From positions 4,146,001 to 4,210,000 of the forward strand of contig NC_051087.1 in NCBI RefSeq assembly GCF_901709675.1: a stretch of DNA of 64,000 nt. The letters are read 5' to 3'. The stretch is from Syngnathus acus. Its lineage: Eukaryota; Chordata; Actinopteri; Syngnathiformes; Syngnathidae. How positions within the stretch are numbered: the stretch's first letter is position 1; each line of letters begins with the position of its first letter. Position numbers and translations under genes: made by a program. The notes under the pieces were generated by a model that worked only from the letters and a program-made list of their open reading frames with translations, had not been told where the DNA came from and made no database searches. Positions 46,501 to 60,384 of this stretch are shown here, one piece after another.

Positions 46501-49500
46501 CTGTAGGCAGTTCTAACCCTTTTGGTATCTGGGGGTTCATTACTTGTTAATTATTTTTATTTATTTGCTAATCGGGTATATAAAAGCCATTCCAAACGAT
46601 TATACTCGGGCTTGTTAAAGTTAACACGGTGTAAACGTCACTGCTCTGATACTTTCGTGCATCCATTGACCTTTACTCGTAAATCTGTTTACGTCACGGG
46701 TGATGACCAGCATTTGTACGTCTTTCCACCAGAGAGTTACGAGTCTTAATCACAGCTCATTTTTGGCTTGAACATTTTCCCATGTATTTACGTCGAAAAC
46801 AAACAAATTATGTTGAAGATCATCTACGAGCACCTGTTTGACTTTTAAAATTATTTGATGTCATCTGTCCGCCACAAGTCAAGCGGAAAAAGCTGATACT
46901 AAATATAAGTAAGAATAGCCATATTTTTTTAACGCGCCATTATTCTAACCCCTGACTTTGAGCTGCGATGAGAGGTCCATCATGTTCCATCGTATCTTAC
47001 GTTGAATCTGTTCCAGTGTGGGAACTAAAGCACCCACGCAAAGTTCGGCCTTAATCCATCGTTTGGTTCCTGTCAACGTTTTACAACTTCAGTTCGGTTC
47101 AGTATGTACTTTCATGTCCCAAAAGGACGGGAATAAAAGAAAATGAAGAAAGTTGAGAAATAGTCAAAACAACAAAGTCATAACTTTTTTAGGATAGATC
47201 GATTGTAGAGACAAGACACACGAGCTAATGTGCCGATTATAGTAGAGCTATTTGTAGCATTGTGGCAAATTTAGCATTTTTATTACAGTCTTTGGTCTTA
47301 TTTGTCCCACGCGAGGGCTCTAATTTCCCCGATGAAAAGACCTCAAAGCAAGAAGAAGATATCCTTTTCAGTCCAGTCTGGCTTTTGCCTTTTTTGAAGA
47401 CTTGCTTTTTAAATTTAGCCATCAAAGGAGCCTGTAAGATTTTTTTTTTGCTAGCTAGCCACCTCCACAATTCTTGGAATGACCGTAAAACTAAAAACAG
47501 ACTGGATACAAGTCTCGGTTCCAAATATTAATGTCTTGGTTGAAGCAAGGACAAGTGAGTTTTAAATGATTTTTGAACCAAGATGATCAAGGTGTCAGCT
47601 GTCTACCAGCCACCATTTTAAACATTTTCAACAGGTAGCTAAGGTCAGTTTAGCGGACGCTAGCATTTACTTTCCCACTTGTTGAAAAGTTTCCCCTTCA
47701 ATTTCTTTATGTTATATAGTAAGAACATCACTGATTAATGAATACAATAAAAAGCAATCTAAGTCCATTTCACACTGTTTAATTTGGCCATTTTTTAAAA
47801 ACGTTTTCAAGCTAACCCGTGTGTATTGCACTGATGATACTGATGGACTTTGGTTGGATGGCATTTGTCATGTTTAGAAATAGCATTCCGCTGCAATATA
47901 AATAAATAATCTACTCTGGCATGGCTGACGCAGTTGCACACTGTAGAGTTGCCAATACTTTGTGTTCTTAGTCATAGAGTGTGTCCTAAGATAGTTTATT
48001 GATTTGTGAGTGATGTTGTCCAAAGGACATTGGAATGAAAAATCAGTCTTTCTTAAAGTAAACTAAACTGTACACTACCAATCCTTACTGGAGAACTTAA
48101 AGATTTGTCTTTGCAGCTCATGGACCTCAAGGGCCAAATGATCTACGTTTCCGAGTCCAACGTGATCTTGTTCCTGGGTTCGCCGTGTGTGGATAAGCTG
48201 GAGGAGCTAACGGGGCGCGGGCTCTACCTGTCCGACATCCCCATTCACAACGCACTACGTGACGTGGTTCTGGTCGGAGAGCAAGCCAAAGCGCAGGACG
48301 GCTTGAAGAAACGTCTCGGGAAAGCCAAAGCGGCATTGGAGCAGGCCCACCGGGCGCTTGAGGAAGAGAAGAAAAAGACAGTGGACCTTCTTTTCTCCAT
48401 CTTTCCTGGTACCGTAGCTCAGCAATTGTGGCAAGGCCAGACGGTCCAAGCTAAGAATTTCGAGCGGGTCACCCTGCTGTTTTCCGACTTGGTGGGCTTC
48501 ACGGCTGTTTGCTCGCTGTGCACGCCGATGCAAGTGATCACCATGCTCAACGAGCTATACACCAGGTTCGACCATCATTGTGGGGAGCTTGATGTTTACA
48601 AGGTAAGTAAACTTCAGTTCAGATTTACCTGAATACCTGAAGACTGACGCTGTGTGTGTGTTTCGGGCATCGGCGAGGCCTGGCCAAAAGCTGGTTCTTA
48701 TAAACAACATGTCAGCGAAGCCTTAACAGAAGATATAGCCGCATGTTTGACAAATACATCGTAAAGATGCGAGGAAGCTCCTTCAGGACTCTGTTCCATT
48801 CCACGTTCGTGTCTAAAAATAGTTCCACTTTGTCTGTGTCACATAGTTGTCGAGTGCTCTCTAGTTACATGAAAGAAGACGACGACTTTAAGACGGCAAA
48901 GGATGAAGTAGAATTGAAATTTTATGGCTGCCGGCTTTCGGTACTCAGACAGACTGCCTTCCACTTCATCGCACTCGTCATTTTGTTGATCATTTCTTTT
49001 GTATTAATGACACTATTGCATATTATCAATTCTTTCGTGACATTTACATTGAGACGCAGATGAGTGAAAGACTTAGGTTGCCACATTTCAGGTACTTTTA
49101 ATGGCAATATTTAAAAAATATAGTAAATAAGTAAAATAAAAATAAATAAATAAATAAAAATACTTTAAATTATTTTCAAAATATATGTATTTTTTCTTTT
49201 ATTAAGAAAATGTCGAATGTCTCGCATCAAAGAAATGACTGGATATTTAGGAAAGACCTAAGGGCAGTTAATGATTAGGATGCAGAAGATAAGCGTAGAT
49301 GTTTTTTTGTTGAGGGGGGTTCAACCCAAGTGATAGATGGACGTGTCAGAAGACTTCTAATGCTATCTTACTGTGCTACGTCCAGGTGGAGACCATTGGG
49401 GATGCTTATTGTGTTGCTGGTGGCCTACATAAGGAGAGTGACAACCATGCGGCCCAGATTGCATTGATGGCCTTAAAGATGATGGAGCTTTCTGATGAAG

Positions 49501-50118
49501 TCAAGACTCCAACTGGAGAACCAATACAGGTAACAAACCAGATTCCATATGGCGTCGTTTTACAGAGCCTGAATACCATTTCGTCAAATCCCGGAGTGGA
49601 TCACTTTCAATTTTAATCAAGGATATAGTTCAAAAGTGGGATTAAAAATCGAGTAGACATACGTCGGATTTATGTCATTGTTTTTCAGATGCGTATCGGG
49701 CTGCACACCGGATCAGTGCTGGCCGGTGTAGTCGGAGTAAAAATGCCACGTTATTGTCTTTTTGGAAATAACGTCACCCTGGCCAACAAGTTTGAATCGT
49801 GCAGCCAACCTCGCAAAATCAACATCAGTCCGACGACGCACAGGTGACAGGTTTTTATGACAATGTCCAATTTCATCCGCATGTACTAGGCAGGAAACTG
49901 AAAATGAAGAGGAGCACTGTGTTTCCTCGAATGTCCAGCCACATTGATTCATGTTTTATTTGTGTACACTTCATCCTAGATTGCTGAAGGAGCGTCCAGA
50001 GTTTGTTTTCATTCCCAGGAGCAGGCAGGAGCTTCCGGCCAACTTCCCAGAGGACATTCCTGGTGTTTGTTACTTTTTAGAGGCTTCCTTCAAAACTTCA
50101 CAAGTGACTCGGAAATGA
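43589..50118 (+). CDS. gucy1a1: Soluble guanylate cyclase subunit alpha-1
   Basis: Alpha subunit of the heterodimeric NO receptor that makes cGMP in the cytosol. Eight exons: 43589-43819, 43950-44005, 44623-44702, 45259-45971, 48117-48602, 49386-49529, 49689-49843, 49980-50118; 667 residues (human 690). It starts [18 protein letters not shown]. Exon 4 holds the H-NOX-like and PAS-like parts ([22 protein letters not shown]-like [13 protein letters not shown]). The signalling coiled coil runs through [17 protein letters not shown]. The cyclase domain has both metal-binding Asp contexts, [13 protein letters not shown] and [12 protein letters not shown], then [16 protein letters not shown]. Exon 3 ([14 protein letters not shown]...) is poorly conserved; a second AG 8 bases into it would break the frame, so the first acceptor was used. 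gucy1b1 follows on the same strand 2 kb away. Confidence 0.95.
45041..45054 (+). promoter_or_regulatory. CTCF-like motif in gucy1a1 intron 3
   Basis: ACACTAGGGGCGCT resembles the plus-strand CTCF core. One base short of the usual G-run. Confidence 0.25.
45998..46056 (+). repeat. TTGG tetranucleotide array
   Basis: About fourteen GGTT units with no interruption, beginning 26 bases after the exon 4 donor of gucy1a1. Such perfect arrays are usually length-polymorphic. Confidence 0.95.
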
Positions 50119-51530
50119 AGTCCAGCTGCTGCAGAGAAGCTCCTGAAGCTCCACCTCAGCGCTTCTATATTAGAGTTGTCCAGATATTGATGTCGCTAAG
50201 TGTTTGTCTCGCTTGCGGTCATTTCAAAATGCAGCTGATGGCTGATTCCCACAAATGATTGACGGTCCCACCGAGTACGTACATCACAGTTCCCATTTGA
50301 GAGTTATAAATCTACCCCAACCATCAATTCACCCCCAACTTCACAGAGACTATTTTAAATATTATACACTGTGGAATTCTCAATGTTGGACATCATCTGC
50401 GCCGTGACCGTGACACTGGTTTACTTCCAAGTTGTTGTCATTGAAAAACAAATTTTCCCATGGTGAATAATGTCAAGTCAACTCATTCCAGGTTCACACT
50501 GTTGACACCATAAAATTGTTATTTACTGTATTACGCAGGCAATTTTTTAATGAACATCAAAGTTAACCATTGACACATAAAACTCAAACTTATGGAGTGT
50601 AACATCACACGTGATATTTGCAACTATAGGTTTTGGTTAACTTTCAAGGAATAGATTGTTTTTCAGTGTGTGTGTGTAATCTAGTTTAAATTGTACCAAT
50701 TTTTGGCATTTCAATTTAAGAGGTTCCACATTACAAGCAATGTTGTGTAAAGGTCATAGTAGCAATTTCACGCAACCCCAACAATGCAATAAGTAGCTTG
50801 ATATTGCTAGATGATCCTATTATCCATCTGTACAAACACTCACTGCAGGATTAATCCGTTCTAAAACTGTTAATAATTATTCAAACCCAAATTTAAGGCA
50901 CTTTTATTCTTATTATTATTATTACTTAAATATTTCAATATACAAATGAATGCTGCCAAATAGGATCAGTGACATCGCTTGATAACATAGATTCCAAATG
51001 CTTTTTGGGTTAGAATGATCAAATATTTTGTTAGGATGGGAAAGAAATTCTATAGATATTTTTCCAGTGAATATGTAAGCGACATTTTCCCCCTTTTGTA
51101 ATTTTCTGTCTTCCTGCTTGCACCATGAACCGGGCAGGAAAATTAAAAAAGAACACTAAACTGCAAATCTGCAAAGAAAGATTTTTACAGGTTTCAAGTT
51201 TCACAGAGCAGACTTAGGTGCCTTATGAAAGCAGGATAGCACATTTTGTTGTTAATAAAGTGGATCACTTTTGTTTCTTCCAATATGAATGCAAGCCACA
51301 GATTCTTCCATCAAAGTATATATTTGAAATACATTCATTATACATTCCAGTACTGCAGTTTCCTAGTAAAGTATTTTTACTGTTTTCACTGTACACATGT
51401 TTATACTCTATTTATTACATTGTTTCATAGCACAAAGAGCATACAAAAACAAAAATACAATGAATGTCCTTCGATCACTCATAAGGATGTGCTTTAATTG
51501 TTACTGTAGTGCAAACAAGAGTGCAATAAA
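50119..51530 (+). other. Presumed long 3' UTR of gucy1a1
   Basis: AT-rich, no coding signal. AATAAA at 51525-51530 is a candidate end; earlier weak hexamers exist. Short ORFs near 51218-51600 have no known domain. Confidence 0.45.
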
Positions 51531-51839
51531 TATAAGATCAAATGAACCTGGGTGTCCGAAGTGTATATTTTGCACCATAAACACCAATAAGCTTACTTGA
51601 ATCATTTAAATTGTTGCAGTCTGGTTGATTTAATATCAGATTAAATTTGAACGCTTCATTCTGAACTCAGCCAAATTATCAGTTATTAAAGGTGTTTTTG
51701 AAAGCATTTTGATTGAGTTGTAAAGGTTATATTTCTTGGTCTATTTTTTTTGTTATTTTACAAAATATGAATAGGTGTGTGGAGATTTTATATAACCACT
51801 GTATATGTTGAGAAATAGCACAGTTCAAACCGTGCTGGC

Positions 51840-52079
51840 GCTCATAGCATCATCAGTCGAATCAAAGCTACGTTCTCATTGGCCCGCTGCCACATTACGT
51901 AAGAGACGTTCTGACGCCCCATTGGATGAGCGTGTTGCCAATCACAAACTGATGGAGCGAGGAGGTTTGGACACAGCGACGACTATCAGCATCTGTAACC
52001 GAACGATGACGTTTCTGTCCGAAGCGAGGCTTTTTGTATAAAATAAAAAAAAGGAACGAAAGAAAGATCAGCTGGCAGT
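51840..52079 (+). promoter_or_regulatory. gucy1b1 promoter
   Basis: Two inverted CCAAT boxes (ATTGG at 51878-51882 and 51921-51925) and a TATA-like GTATAAAATAAA at about 52036-52047, just upstream of the start codon. The GC content rises here compared with flanks. Confidence 0.45.
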
Positions 52080-55000
52080 ATGGTACGTCTTTTATGTGTT
52101 TCATGTTTTAATCCCGGAAAGACGTTACGTCGTGCCCGGTTGTTAGGATATTACTCGGCACATTAACAGGTGAATACAATCCGATGGTTCCCTTTAACTA
52201 TGTCTTCGTTGCGGTTGTCCAAAAAAAGCGTGCGTCGCTGGGTTTTATGCGTCAAGAAAGTGGTCGGATCTCCTGTCATTGCTTGTCATGTATTTACAGT
52301 ATGGCTTTGTGAATCACGCCTTGGAGCTTCTCGTTTTGAGGAATTACGGACCGGAAGTGTGGGAAGACATCAAGTGAGTGTGTACTGTTTATACTGTATT
52401 TTATGAATGCTATGCTTATTATTTTCTCGTGTTGGCATATACAAATGTTTGGCTGGACGCTGGCGGTGCTTTGTATGAATAACAAACAAGATCAAACCAC
52501 AGGATCACACCAGGAAAAAGGATATTTTATTTATCTATTTATATTTATTTATACTTATCCTAGCTGGCTTCTAATAGTGTCAGATGTTTGTTAGTTTGGT
52601 GAAATTGTTTTTTTGACATGAGGACGTAAATTAACCCTGAGTAAAAACTCTGGATAAAAATGATTACATTACATACTGGCATTGAATTAAAAAAAATAAA
52701 ATTTCAAACAAAACATATCTTCAGTTGAGCTGGTAACTATTTCAATTTGTGGAACGTACAAGGACATCAACTCTGAAAATCCTCTTTTTTTTTATTTTGG
52801 CTCAAGTTACTTTAAAAGAAAAAGCTGTGGGAAAACCCCGAGGGTTGCTGCTAAGAATGTGCTACAAGTGGCATTTCAATGTGTTGCTCTTTTCAGTCGC
52901 TGTATAATGTCAACATGACTTTTTTTTTTTAGCACACTCCCTCCATTGCGCCCTGACCCTGCCGTGACCCTAACAGAAAAAAAAAGTAAAATCAAAAGTT
53001 AAGAGCAGCAGCTGTCTTGTGTAAATGTTTCCAAAGTTGTTATTCTTCTCGGTGGAGACATCTCACCGATATCTCAAGTACAATTTATCACCTTCTTCTT
53101 CTCTCGTTTTTCAACTTGGATCAGGAATTGATAAATTAATCCAGATTTTTTCCCCCAAAATCTTTTTATGGTCTGTTTTTTTTTACCTACTAATATTGCC
53201 CATAAAGTATGTTTTATTTTCTCAGCCTATAAGCAGAACTAATTAGAACCAGTTTTTTTTTTCTTCTGTTATACAACGAATGAATACATGTGGATTATAT
53301 CCCCAGGAGGGAAGCTCAACTGGATATCGAGGGCCAGTTCCTCGTTCGAATCATTTACGATGACACCAAAACGTACGATCTTGTTGCCGCGGCCAGCAAA
53401 GTTCTCAGTAAGTTCTCACTTTGATGTAAATCAAATTGATCAGCCAGAATCCAACTATATCGCAGGCGACCGTTCTCCTTCGGTCTTAATCCTTTTTTTT
53501 TTTGAATTCCAGAGATCGATGCAGGAGACATCCTGCAGATGTTCGGGAAGATGTTCTTTGAGTTTTGCCAGGAGTCGGGATATGACACCATCTTGCGGGT
53601 GCTGGGATCAAACGTTCGTGAATTTCTTCAGGTAAAAGTTTTCTGAATTGTGAGAGAGCACAATTTACAAGTAGACATTTGATTGCTGTTTGAGGCGGAA
53701 AAGAAACATTGTTACTTTGTTTTTGTTACTTTTTGGTTGCAAGAATATTTTTTTAGCTGTCCCAGCAGAAGTGGGATTGACCCAAACGAGTATGCGGACA
53801 AGCGGAATAATAACTAATAATCGCTAAACGACTTGAATATTTTAGTCCCATTAATTGTTTATGATTTTGTTTTTTTTCCCCTCAGAATTTGGACGCCCTC
53901 CACGATCACCTGGGCACCATCTATCCCGGCATGAGGGCTCCCTCGTTCCGTTGCACCGATGCGGAGAAGGGCAACAACCTAATCCTCCACTACTACTCGG
54001 AGCGAGAAGGCCTGCAGGACATCGTGATTGGCATCATTAAAACGGTCGCGCAGCAGATCCATGGCACGGAGATAGAGATGAAGGTCTGCCTTGCACAAAT
54101 CTTCCTTTTGCAGCATCCCCGTCTCATTGACAAGTGCAGAGGAGGGAGTATGAGGACGAGATAGTTTTGGGAAAAGATCTGTGACAAGGGGAATATTTTT
54201 ACATCGAAGAAACAGTCTGTCCTTGAGTATTTTCAATATGATTTCATTTAATAGAACTATTTTCATCCATCATTTTTTTACCCATATATATGCTAATAAG
54301 CCAACAATCATGACATGATGCCACCGTGCTCCTCAATTGCTACCCCCAAATGGTTTTATACAGACGGGGATCATATAGTCTTCAGTATTGTGTGCATGTG
54401 TGTAATAAAAGCACGGAAAGGAGAAGAAAAAAAACCCGGCAGACGCTCCTAATGTGAGACCCAATCTGGGGAAATATTAGCCACGGTTGCTGTGGAAACA
54501 GGGCGCAGAGACGGCAGCCTGACGTCAGCGTGCCTTATGCCAACACTGATTAATGTCATCGTCCACACTCCTAATTCTGTCATAATACACTCGAGACTAT
54601 CGAACTCATATTGTTGTTTTTAGTCAGGTGTGTCAAACTCTGGTCCGCGGGCCGAATGTGGCCCGCAGTGTAATTACATTTGGCCCGCCAAGACTTTTCT
54701 TTTGAAACTCTTTAAACCCTTCAGATGATCCAGCCCAAAAGCGAAGAGTGCGACCACATCAAGTTCCTGATTGAGGAAAAGGACTCGGAGGAAGAGGCCT
54801 TCTATGAAGACCTGGACGGCTTCGATGAGAACGGCACGCAGGAGACGCGCATCAGCCCGTACACCTTTTGCAAGGCCTTCCCCTTCCACCTGATGTTTGA
54901 CAAAGACCTGATGCTCACGCAGTGCGGCAACGCCATTTACCGAGTGCTGCCTCAGGTCCGCTCGCCGTTAAGCGACAATAATTTGTCATGAGCAGGCGTT

Positions 55001-58000
55001 ATGGAGCTGACCTGGAATCTATATGCTTCGTCATTTCTAATCTGGAGTGTCTGAATTATGCATATTTTAATTTCCCCTTGCCTTTTAGCTCCAACCCGGT
55101 GCCTGCATCCTCCCGTCAGTTTTCTCCCTTGTCCGCCCACACATTGACTTCAGCTACCATGGCATTCTGTCCCACATCAACACGGTTTTCGTCCTGCGAA
55201 GCAAGGTAGAGTTATGTGGAAGATCTTTTATTGTTGCAATAACAATACCAGGTTAATCAAATGACTCGAATCATTCAATTACAAATAAAGGTCAAAACCT
55301 TTCCGCACAGACTGTTAACTCAGAATAGAAATAAGATGGCGGCAAGATGAAGTCTGTAGAAGTCTTGGAATGTCCAAAATGATGAGTCATTTCACACTTG
55401 AGGTCCATTTTAAGAGGGACAAATGAAAAAAATCGATCTCAATCTTTCCTGTGCATTGAAAAGATTTTTGCATTTAAAATCAAAGTGCAAGGTGAAATTG
55501 CGGCCCCATATTTCGGCTTGGAGGAACATTCAATGAAATATTCATAAAGGTGGTGTAACCCTGGCAGGAGGGTCTGCTAAATGTGGAGACGGTGGAGAAC
55601 GAGGACGAGCTGACTGGGGTGGAAATCAGCTGTCTGCGGTTAAAAGGACAGATGATTTATTTGCCCGAAGCCGAGAACATCCTCTTTCTTTGCTCGCCCA
55701 GGTAAGTTGACACCGTACCTCGATGTTCACCCCCCCCCCAATTTTTCTCTCGTCTGTGTGTCATTGATTTTCTTTTCCCAAACAATCCAAACATGTGCAA
55801 GCACACGACCACGTACGAGCGATGAAACCTAAAAATGACTGATCATGTTGTCGCCTCCATTAGCCTCGCTGGCCCGTGTCTAAGCATTTTTTATGAGAAA
55901 TATTGAAAAGAGGAGAGCAGAGTTCAAGAGACCTCGTCCTCACAGATCGAAGACATTTTTACAGCAGAGAACAAAAACAACCTCTGGAAAACGGCCTTAT
56001 TTTCAGCCTGATAAATTACGCCATAGCTAAAAACCGGTTCCTAGCTCAGCAAATGAACATTTAATAATGAGCAGTAGATTGGGTCCAGACAGGATCCGCT
56101 TATGAAGCCTAATTGAATTCCCCACTGACACAAATAGAACTGAATGAAACACCAAGCTAGCAACTATCTCCGCATTCTGTGCTCGCTTCAAAAGTGTGAT
56201 GAACTTGGACGACCTGACACGACGGGGCCTGTACCTGAGCGACATCCCGTTGCACGACGCCACGCGAGACCTCGTGCTGCTAGGAGAGCAGTTTCGCGAG
56301 GAGTACAAGCTGACCCAGGAGCTGGAGATACTCACCGACCGGCTGCAGCACACACTTCGGGCCCTGGAAGACGAGAAGAAGAAAACGGACAGGTTGGATA
56401 ATTAATTCCCTTTGAATCGATCCACGTTAAAATGACAGATTGGACGGACTTTGGAGGCTCTGCTGTATCGATTTTTTTTTTTTTTCTGAAAGCTTTGAAG
56501 GAGCCACCTTCTTGGTTTGTTTATCAGGTTGCTGTACTCCGTCCTCCCACCGTCCGTCGCCAACGAGCTGAGACACAAGCGGCCCGTCCCGGCTAAGCGC
56601 TACGACAACGTGACCATTCTTTTCAGCGGCATCGTGGGCTTCAACACCTTCTGCAGCAAGCACGCCTCCGCCGAGGGAGCCATCAAGATCGTCAACCTGC
56701 TCAACGACGTTTACACCCGATTCGACATCTTGACCGACTCGCGGAAGAACCCTTACGTCTACAAGGTTGGGAATTCGCTTGTAGAAATGTGTTTTTGTGT
56801 TTTTTATTATTCACTTGTTTCTTAAAAAAATAAGACTTGTGTCAGGTGAAAAAAATCCAACAATAGTCAATCATTTATCATTTCAGACATTGATTTTTTT
56901 ATTCTTGAAATAGTCCAATTTTACACAGGTTAAATTGAAAATTTATACTTCTTAGTGGGAATAATTTATTTTCCTAGTTTTTTTTTAATAGAATAAAATA
57001 CAACTTCATCCTAATACATGTATGACTTATGTGAATTTCTCAAAAAACCCACTTCAACTTGTTCGAAATGAAATTCAAATTTGCAAAAGATTGCGACTTT
57101 TTTCTCATGGTTACATTTTTATTTTTTGTCTCTTCAGTATGGCCCTAATGCGTTTGCTCTTAATATCTTTGTATGCTGCAGTGACCCCCTCGTTCAAAAA
57201 CGTGACGTAATAACCCGGCTTGCGTGCTGGCAAACGACTATTTATAGTGTCCGGCTTGAGTTTTTCGCCAGTGGAACAGTAGTACGTATTTCTAAACAAC
57301 ACGGAGCAGCTTTCGAGAGAGAGCGCAGCGCTTTATGGGCCTCTCGTGGCAGATTTACACTGCAGGCTTTCAGACAAGAATGCACTTGAAGGAGTCAAAC
57401 AGACCCCAACCACTCGCAACTAAGCCTCGATTGGCTTCAGGCACCGGGTCGCCAAAAGGAGTAATATTTACTCTACGAGCTGAATGGCTCGGTGGTCCCG
57501 CCGATTGAGCTTGCTCACCCCTATTGCATTGTCTCAAAGCTGATGTGTTTATCAGCAGGTTTGTTTTGGGCTGCTTTGCGTAATTAAAGACAAAAATGAT
57601 CCTTCAGTGGGATCACACGATGCACTATTCAAATAAAGCAATTTTTTTTTTTCTATTCAGGTGGAGACGGTGGGCGACAAGTACATGACGGTGAGCGGCT
57701 TGCCTGAGCCGTGCACGCACCACGCCAAGTCCATCTGCCACCTCGCGCTCGACATGTTGGAGATCGCCGGACAAGTCAAAGTGGACGATGAACCTGTGCA
57801 GGTGGGATTTTGGTCAGGTGGATAATTGACGTCAAAGTGCCCCTGCGTGAGAATTGCCAACATCACGCCTCACCGGCTCTCTGGCTTTAGTCGCAAGACG
57901 TCATGTGACGTCGCAGAATTATTTGCAATCTCAAAGCCCAAAATGGCTACCACATAAGCAGTATGTGAAAAGCCACAGTGTGAGTAGAATGTGTGTTTTC

Positions 58001-58972
58001 ACTCATTAGTAAGTTGTACAAAATTTATTTTGAACCATAAACGTAAGTAATTCAAACTGCGTTAAAGCATGAGGCTTAAATTTTACTATAACAAAAGGAA
58101 AAACTGTTTTAGCTCTTCTTTACACAATACAAATAGATTCATTTATCATATTTGTATTGATTTGTGTTTGTTCTAAACAGCAGCAGGGACGTTCCGTGTT
58201 CACATGTTAACTGCGGAAGAAGCCTGCTTGAAAGAAAGCTTGTTTATTTTGGCCACACATTGAAGAGGAGTGTCGTTTCACAGCAAAAATACACTCAAAT
58301 CATCTCAGTCTCCCTGAGTTAAAAATAGATCCTCATTCAGCTCACACACAAAAGTGCCTTCACGCTCTGAAGACCACCACAGTGCCAATTGCTTGACAGG
58401 GAAATAGTCTGTAGATTGCTTACAAGTGCCTCTCCTGGAGCTGTTATGGAAACATTGTTGTATTTTTTTTTTTTTTTGTAGATTACCATCGGGATTCATA
58501 CGGGAGAGGTGGTGACCGGTGTGATTGGCCAGCGGATGCCCCGGTACTGCCTCTTTGGTAACACAGTCAACCTCACCAGCCGCACGGAAACCACCGGTGA
58601 AAAGGGAAAAATCAATGTTTCAGAATATACTTACAGGTGAGTAAAGGTCTGGTCACTTTTATTTCTATTCTGTCTTGAAAAATCCCTCTTATCACATCAT
58701 ACGATAACTGCTCAGGGTAATCTTTTCGTCATCTGACAATCGGGCCTTGCTAATTTTACTCGTAAGAGAGAGTGGCGGCAAAGCACTCCTTTTCTATCAA
58801 TTATTTTGAAGGCACGGGTATAAGCACAGGCCTCTGCTGTTGTTGTAGATGCTTGCAGTCCGCCGAGAACGCCGATCCTCAGTTCCACCTGGCGTACCGA
58901 GGTCCCGTCACCATGAAGGGCAAGAAGGAGCCCATGAAGGTGTGGTTCTTGTCCAGACAGGAAGTCCACTGA
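52080..58972 (+). CDS. gucy1b1: Soluble guanylate cyclase subunit beta-1
   Basis: Heme-carrying subunit of the NO receptor. Thirteen coding exons: 52080-52082, 52300-52373, 53307-53407, 53513-53631, 53886-54083, 54725-54955, 55089-55205, 55568-55701, 56195-56392, 56528-56765, 57661-57801, 58482-58636, 58849-58972; 610 residues (human 619). The start codon is alone in exon 1, spliced to [11 protein letters not shown]. The H-NOX domain keeps the proximal heme His in [14 protein letters not shown] and the YxSxR heme-propionate motif in YYSEREG. PAS and coiled-coil parts follow ([24 protein letters not shown]). The cyclase domain has [47 protein letters not shown] and [15 protein letters not shown], with the beta-type residues where alpha has metal Asp. 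The C-terminus ends [10 protein letters not shown], lacking the acidic tail of human. The message probably ends at AATAAA 59737. Confidence 0.97.
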
Positions 58973-60248
58973 TACGTCTTTGACTCTTAATTCATAAAAT
59001 GGAGTGAGTAGCGTTAAATAACACGGTTTTGATATGACACAAAGGTTGTTTATATGAAATGGTGCCATTGTGCTTTGCCACACTATAACATACAGAACAG
59101 TATTTACGGCATCTATTTTAACGTGCACAAATTGATTAGTTTGAGTCGTAGTAGCTCCCGCCAAACACACCCACAGTGGAATCTTTATGAACTATGTTTT
59201 AAAAAAAAATTGTGCACTCTATTTAGGCTATATCAACAAGTTGGTGGATCATGTGTTTTTTCCCCATAGGTTATTGTGAAATTTTAATATATTTCCTTTC
59301 TTCCTCATTCTAAGTGGACATTTTTTTATCCTTTTAATTGTAAAATATGATCTATTAGCACTTGTTTAAGCACTTCCACTATGGACACTATTTGAGTTGA
59401 ATGTGCTCACTTGTCACAATTTTAAGCACATGTTTTCCAATTGGTTAGAATAATGATCATGTTCAATTTAGTTCATTGAAGACTCTAAAATGGCCATGGC
59501 TCTGAATGATATTGTCTGACGAGATCCAAGATGGGATAAACTTCAGCTCATATGCGACAAAAAAAGAGGACAAGTATAGAAATGGAGGGATGGATCATGT
59601 TAGCGTGTTGTAAAAATGGCACACAACTTACTTCTTACTATTGCAGTGTTAATTCAAACCTTGTACAGACACATATTTCTTGGTTTTATGACTTATTTCG
59701 CTGTATTATTGTATATCCCTTCTGGAAAATTCCCCAAATAAATATTTTAACTCATCTCTCACGAGTACAAAATGTATCATTAAAAAAAAGTGATGATTAA
59801 AACCTCATAGCAGTCTATCAATAACCCAAGCCAATGCAATTGTAATGACTAGTTGTATGATTCGACTGAGTCTTCCCGCGCATGCGCACATTTGTAGTCG
59901 TGAAACGTCGTATGTCGAGGCGTCTTGTATCTTTTCTTCAGGTTAAACGGGAACAGCGACTGTGGGAATGTAATGTGTTACGAGCGCCCTCTGGTGTTTG
60001 TAAAAAGACCACAACCCTGTGGAAAATTCCTCAACTCGTGTCCCAAGGAAGACACGAATATATTTGAAGGTATCTGAAGTGAAAGGTAACATCAATAGGA
60101 AGTCACAAGTCAGCATTATTTTTGATTTTTAGCTGCTCGGATGATCGTAGTGACAAGATACCATAAGTCGTCTGTTATCTCAGGCCTGATAGCATCTTCT
60201 GATTGGAGCAGTGTTTGCACTATAGACACACTTAACAGTGTGATAAAA
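58973..60248. other. gucy1b1 3' UTR and spacer
   Basis: AATAAA at 59737-59742 is the likely gucy1b1 polyadenylation signal. A CTCF-like motif in minus orientation (AGCGCCCTCTGGTGT) lies at 59983-59997. No other gene seen. Confidence 0.5.
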
Positions 60249-60384
60249 GACACTTTATTGACCGAAGATGGCAATCAAAGTGAGTGAGGTGAAGAATACA
60301 AACGTGATAGATACACATAAAACCAAAATTATTATGTAACTGTTATTTTTTCGTTCATTTTGCAGGTGTACCTAATAAAGTGTC
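60249..60384. mobile_element. Short DNA-transposon remnant
   Basis: GACACTTTATT at 60249-60259 and its inverse AATAAAGTGTC at 60374-60384 bound 136 bases without coding capacity. The right end reads GTGTACCTAATAAAGTG, a widespread vertebrate transposon end also seen alone at 23140-23165. Confidence 0.5.

Noticed and set aside
48743-49063. 106-codon ORF with a hydrophobic segment inside a gucy1a1 intron
   Set aside because: No exon borders, known motif or codon pattern. It ends by chance in AT-rich intron, and the flanking gucy1a1 exons join without it.
54610-54700. GGTCCGCGGGCCGAATGTGGCCCGC-type stretch before gucy1b1 exon 6 as a regulatory palindrome
   Set aside because: It resembles a common dispersed vertebrate transposon-end sequence, so it was not treated as a gene-specific element.
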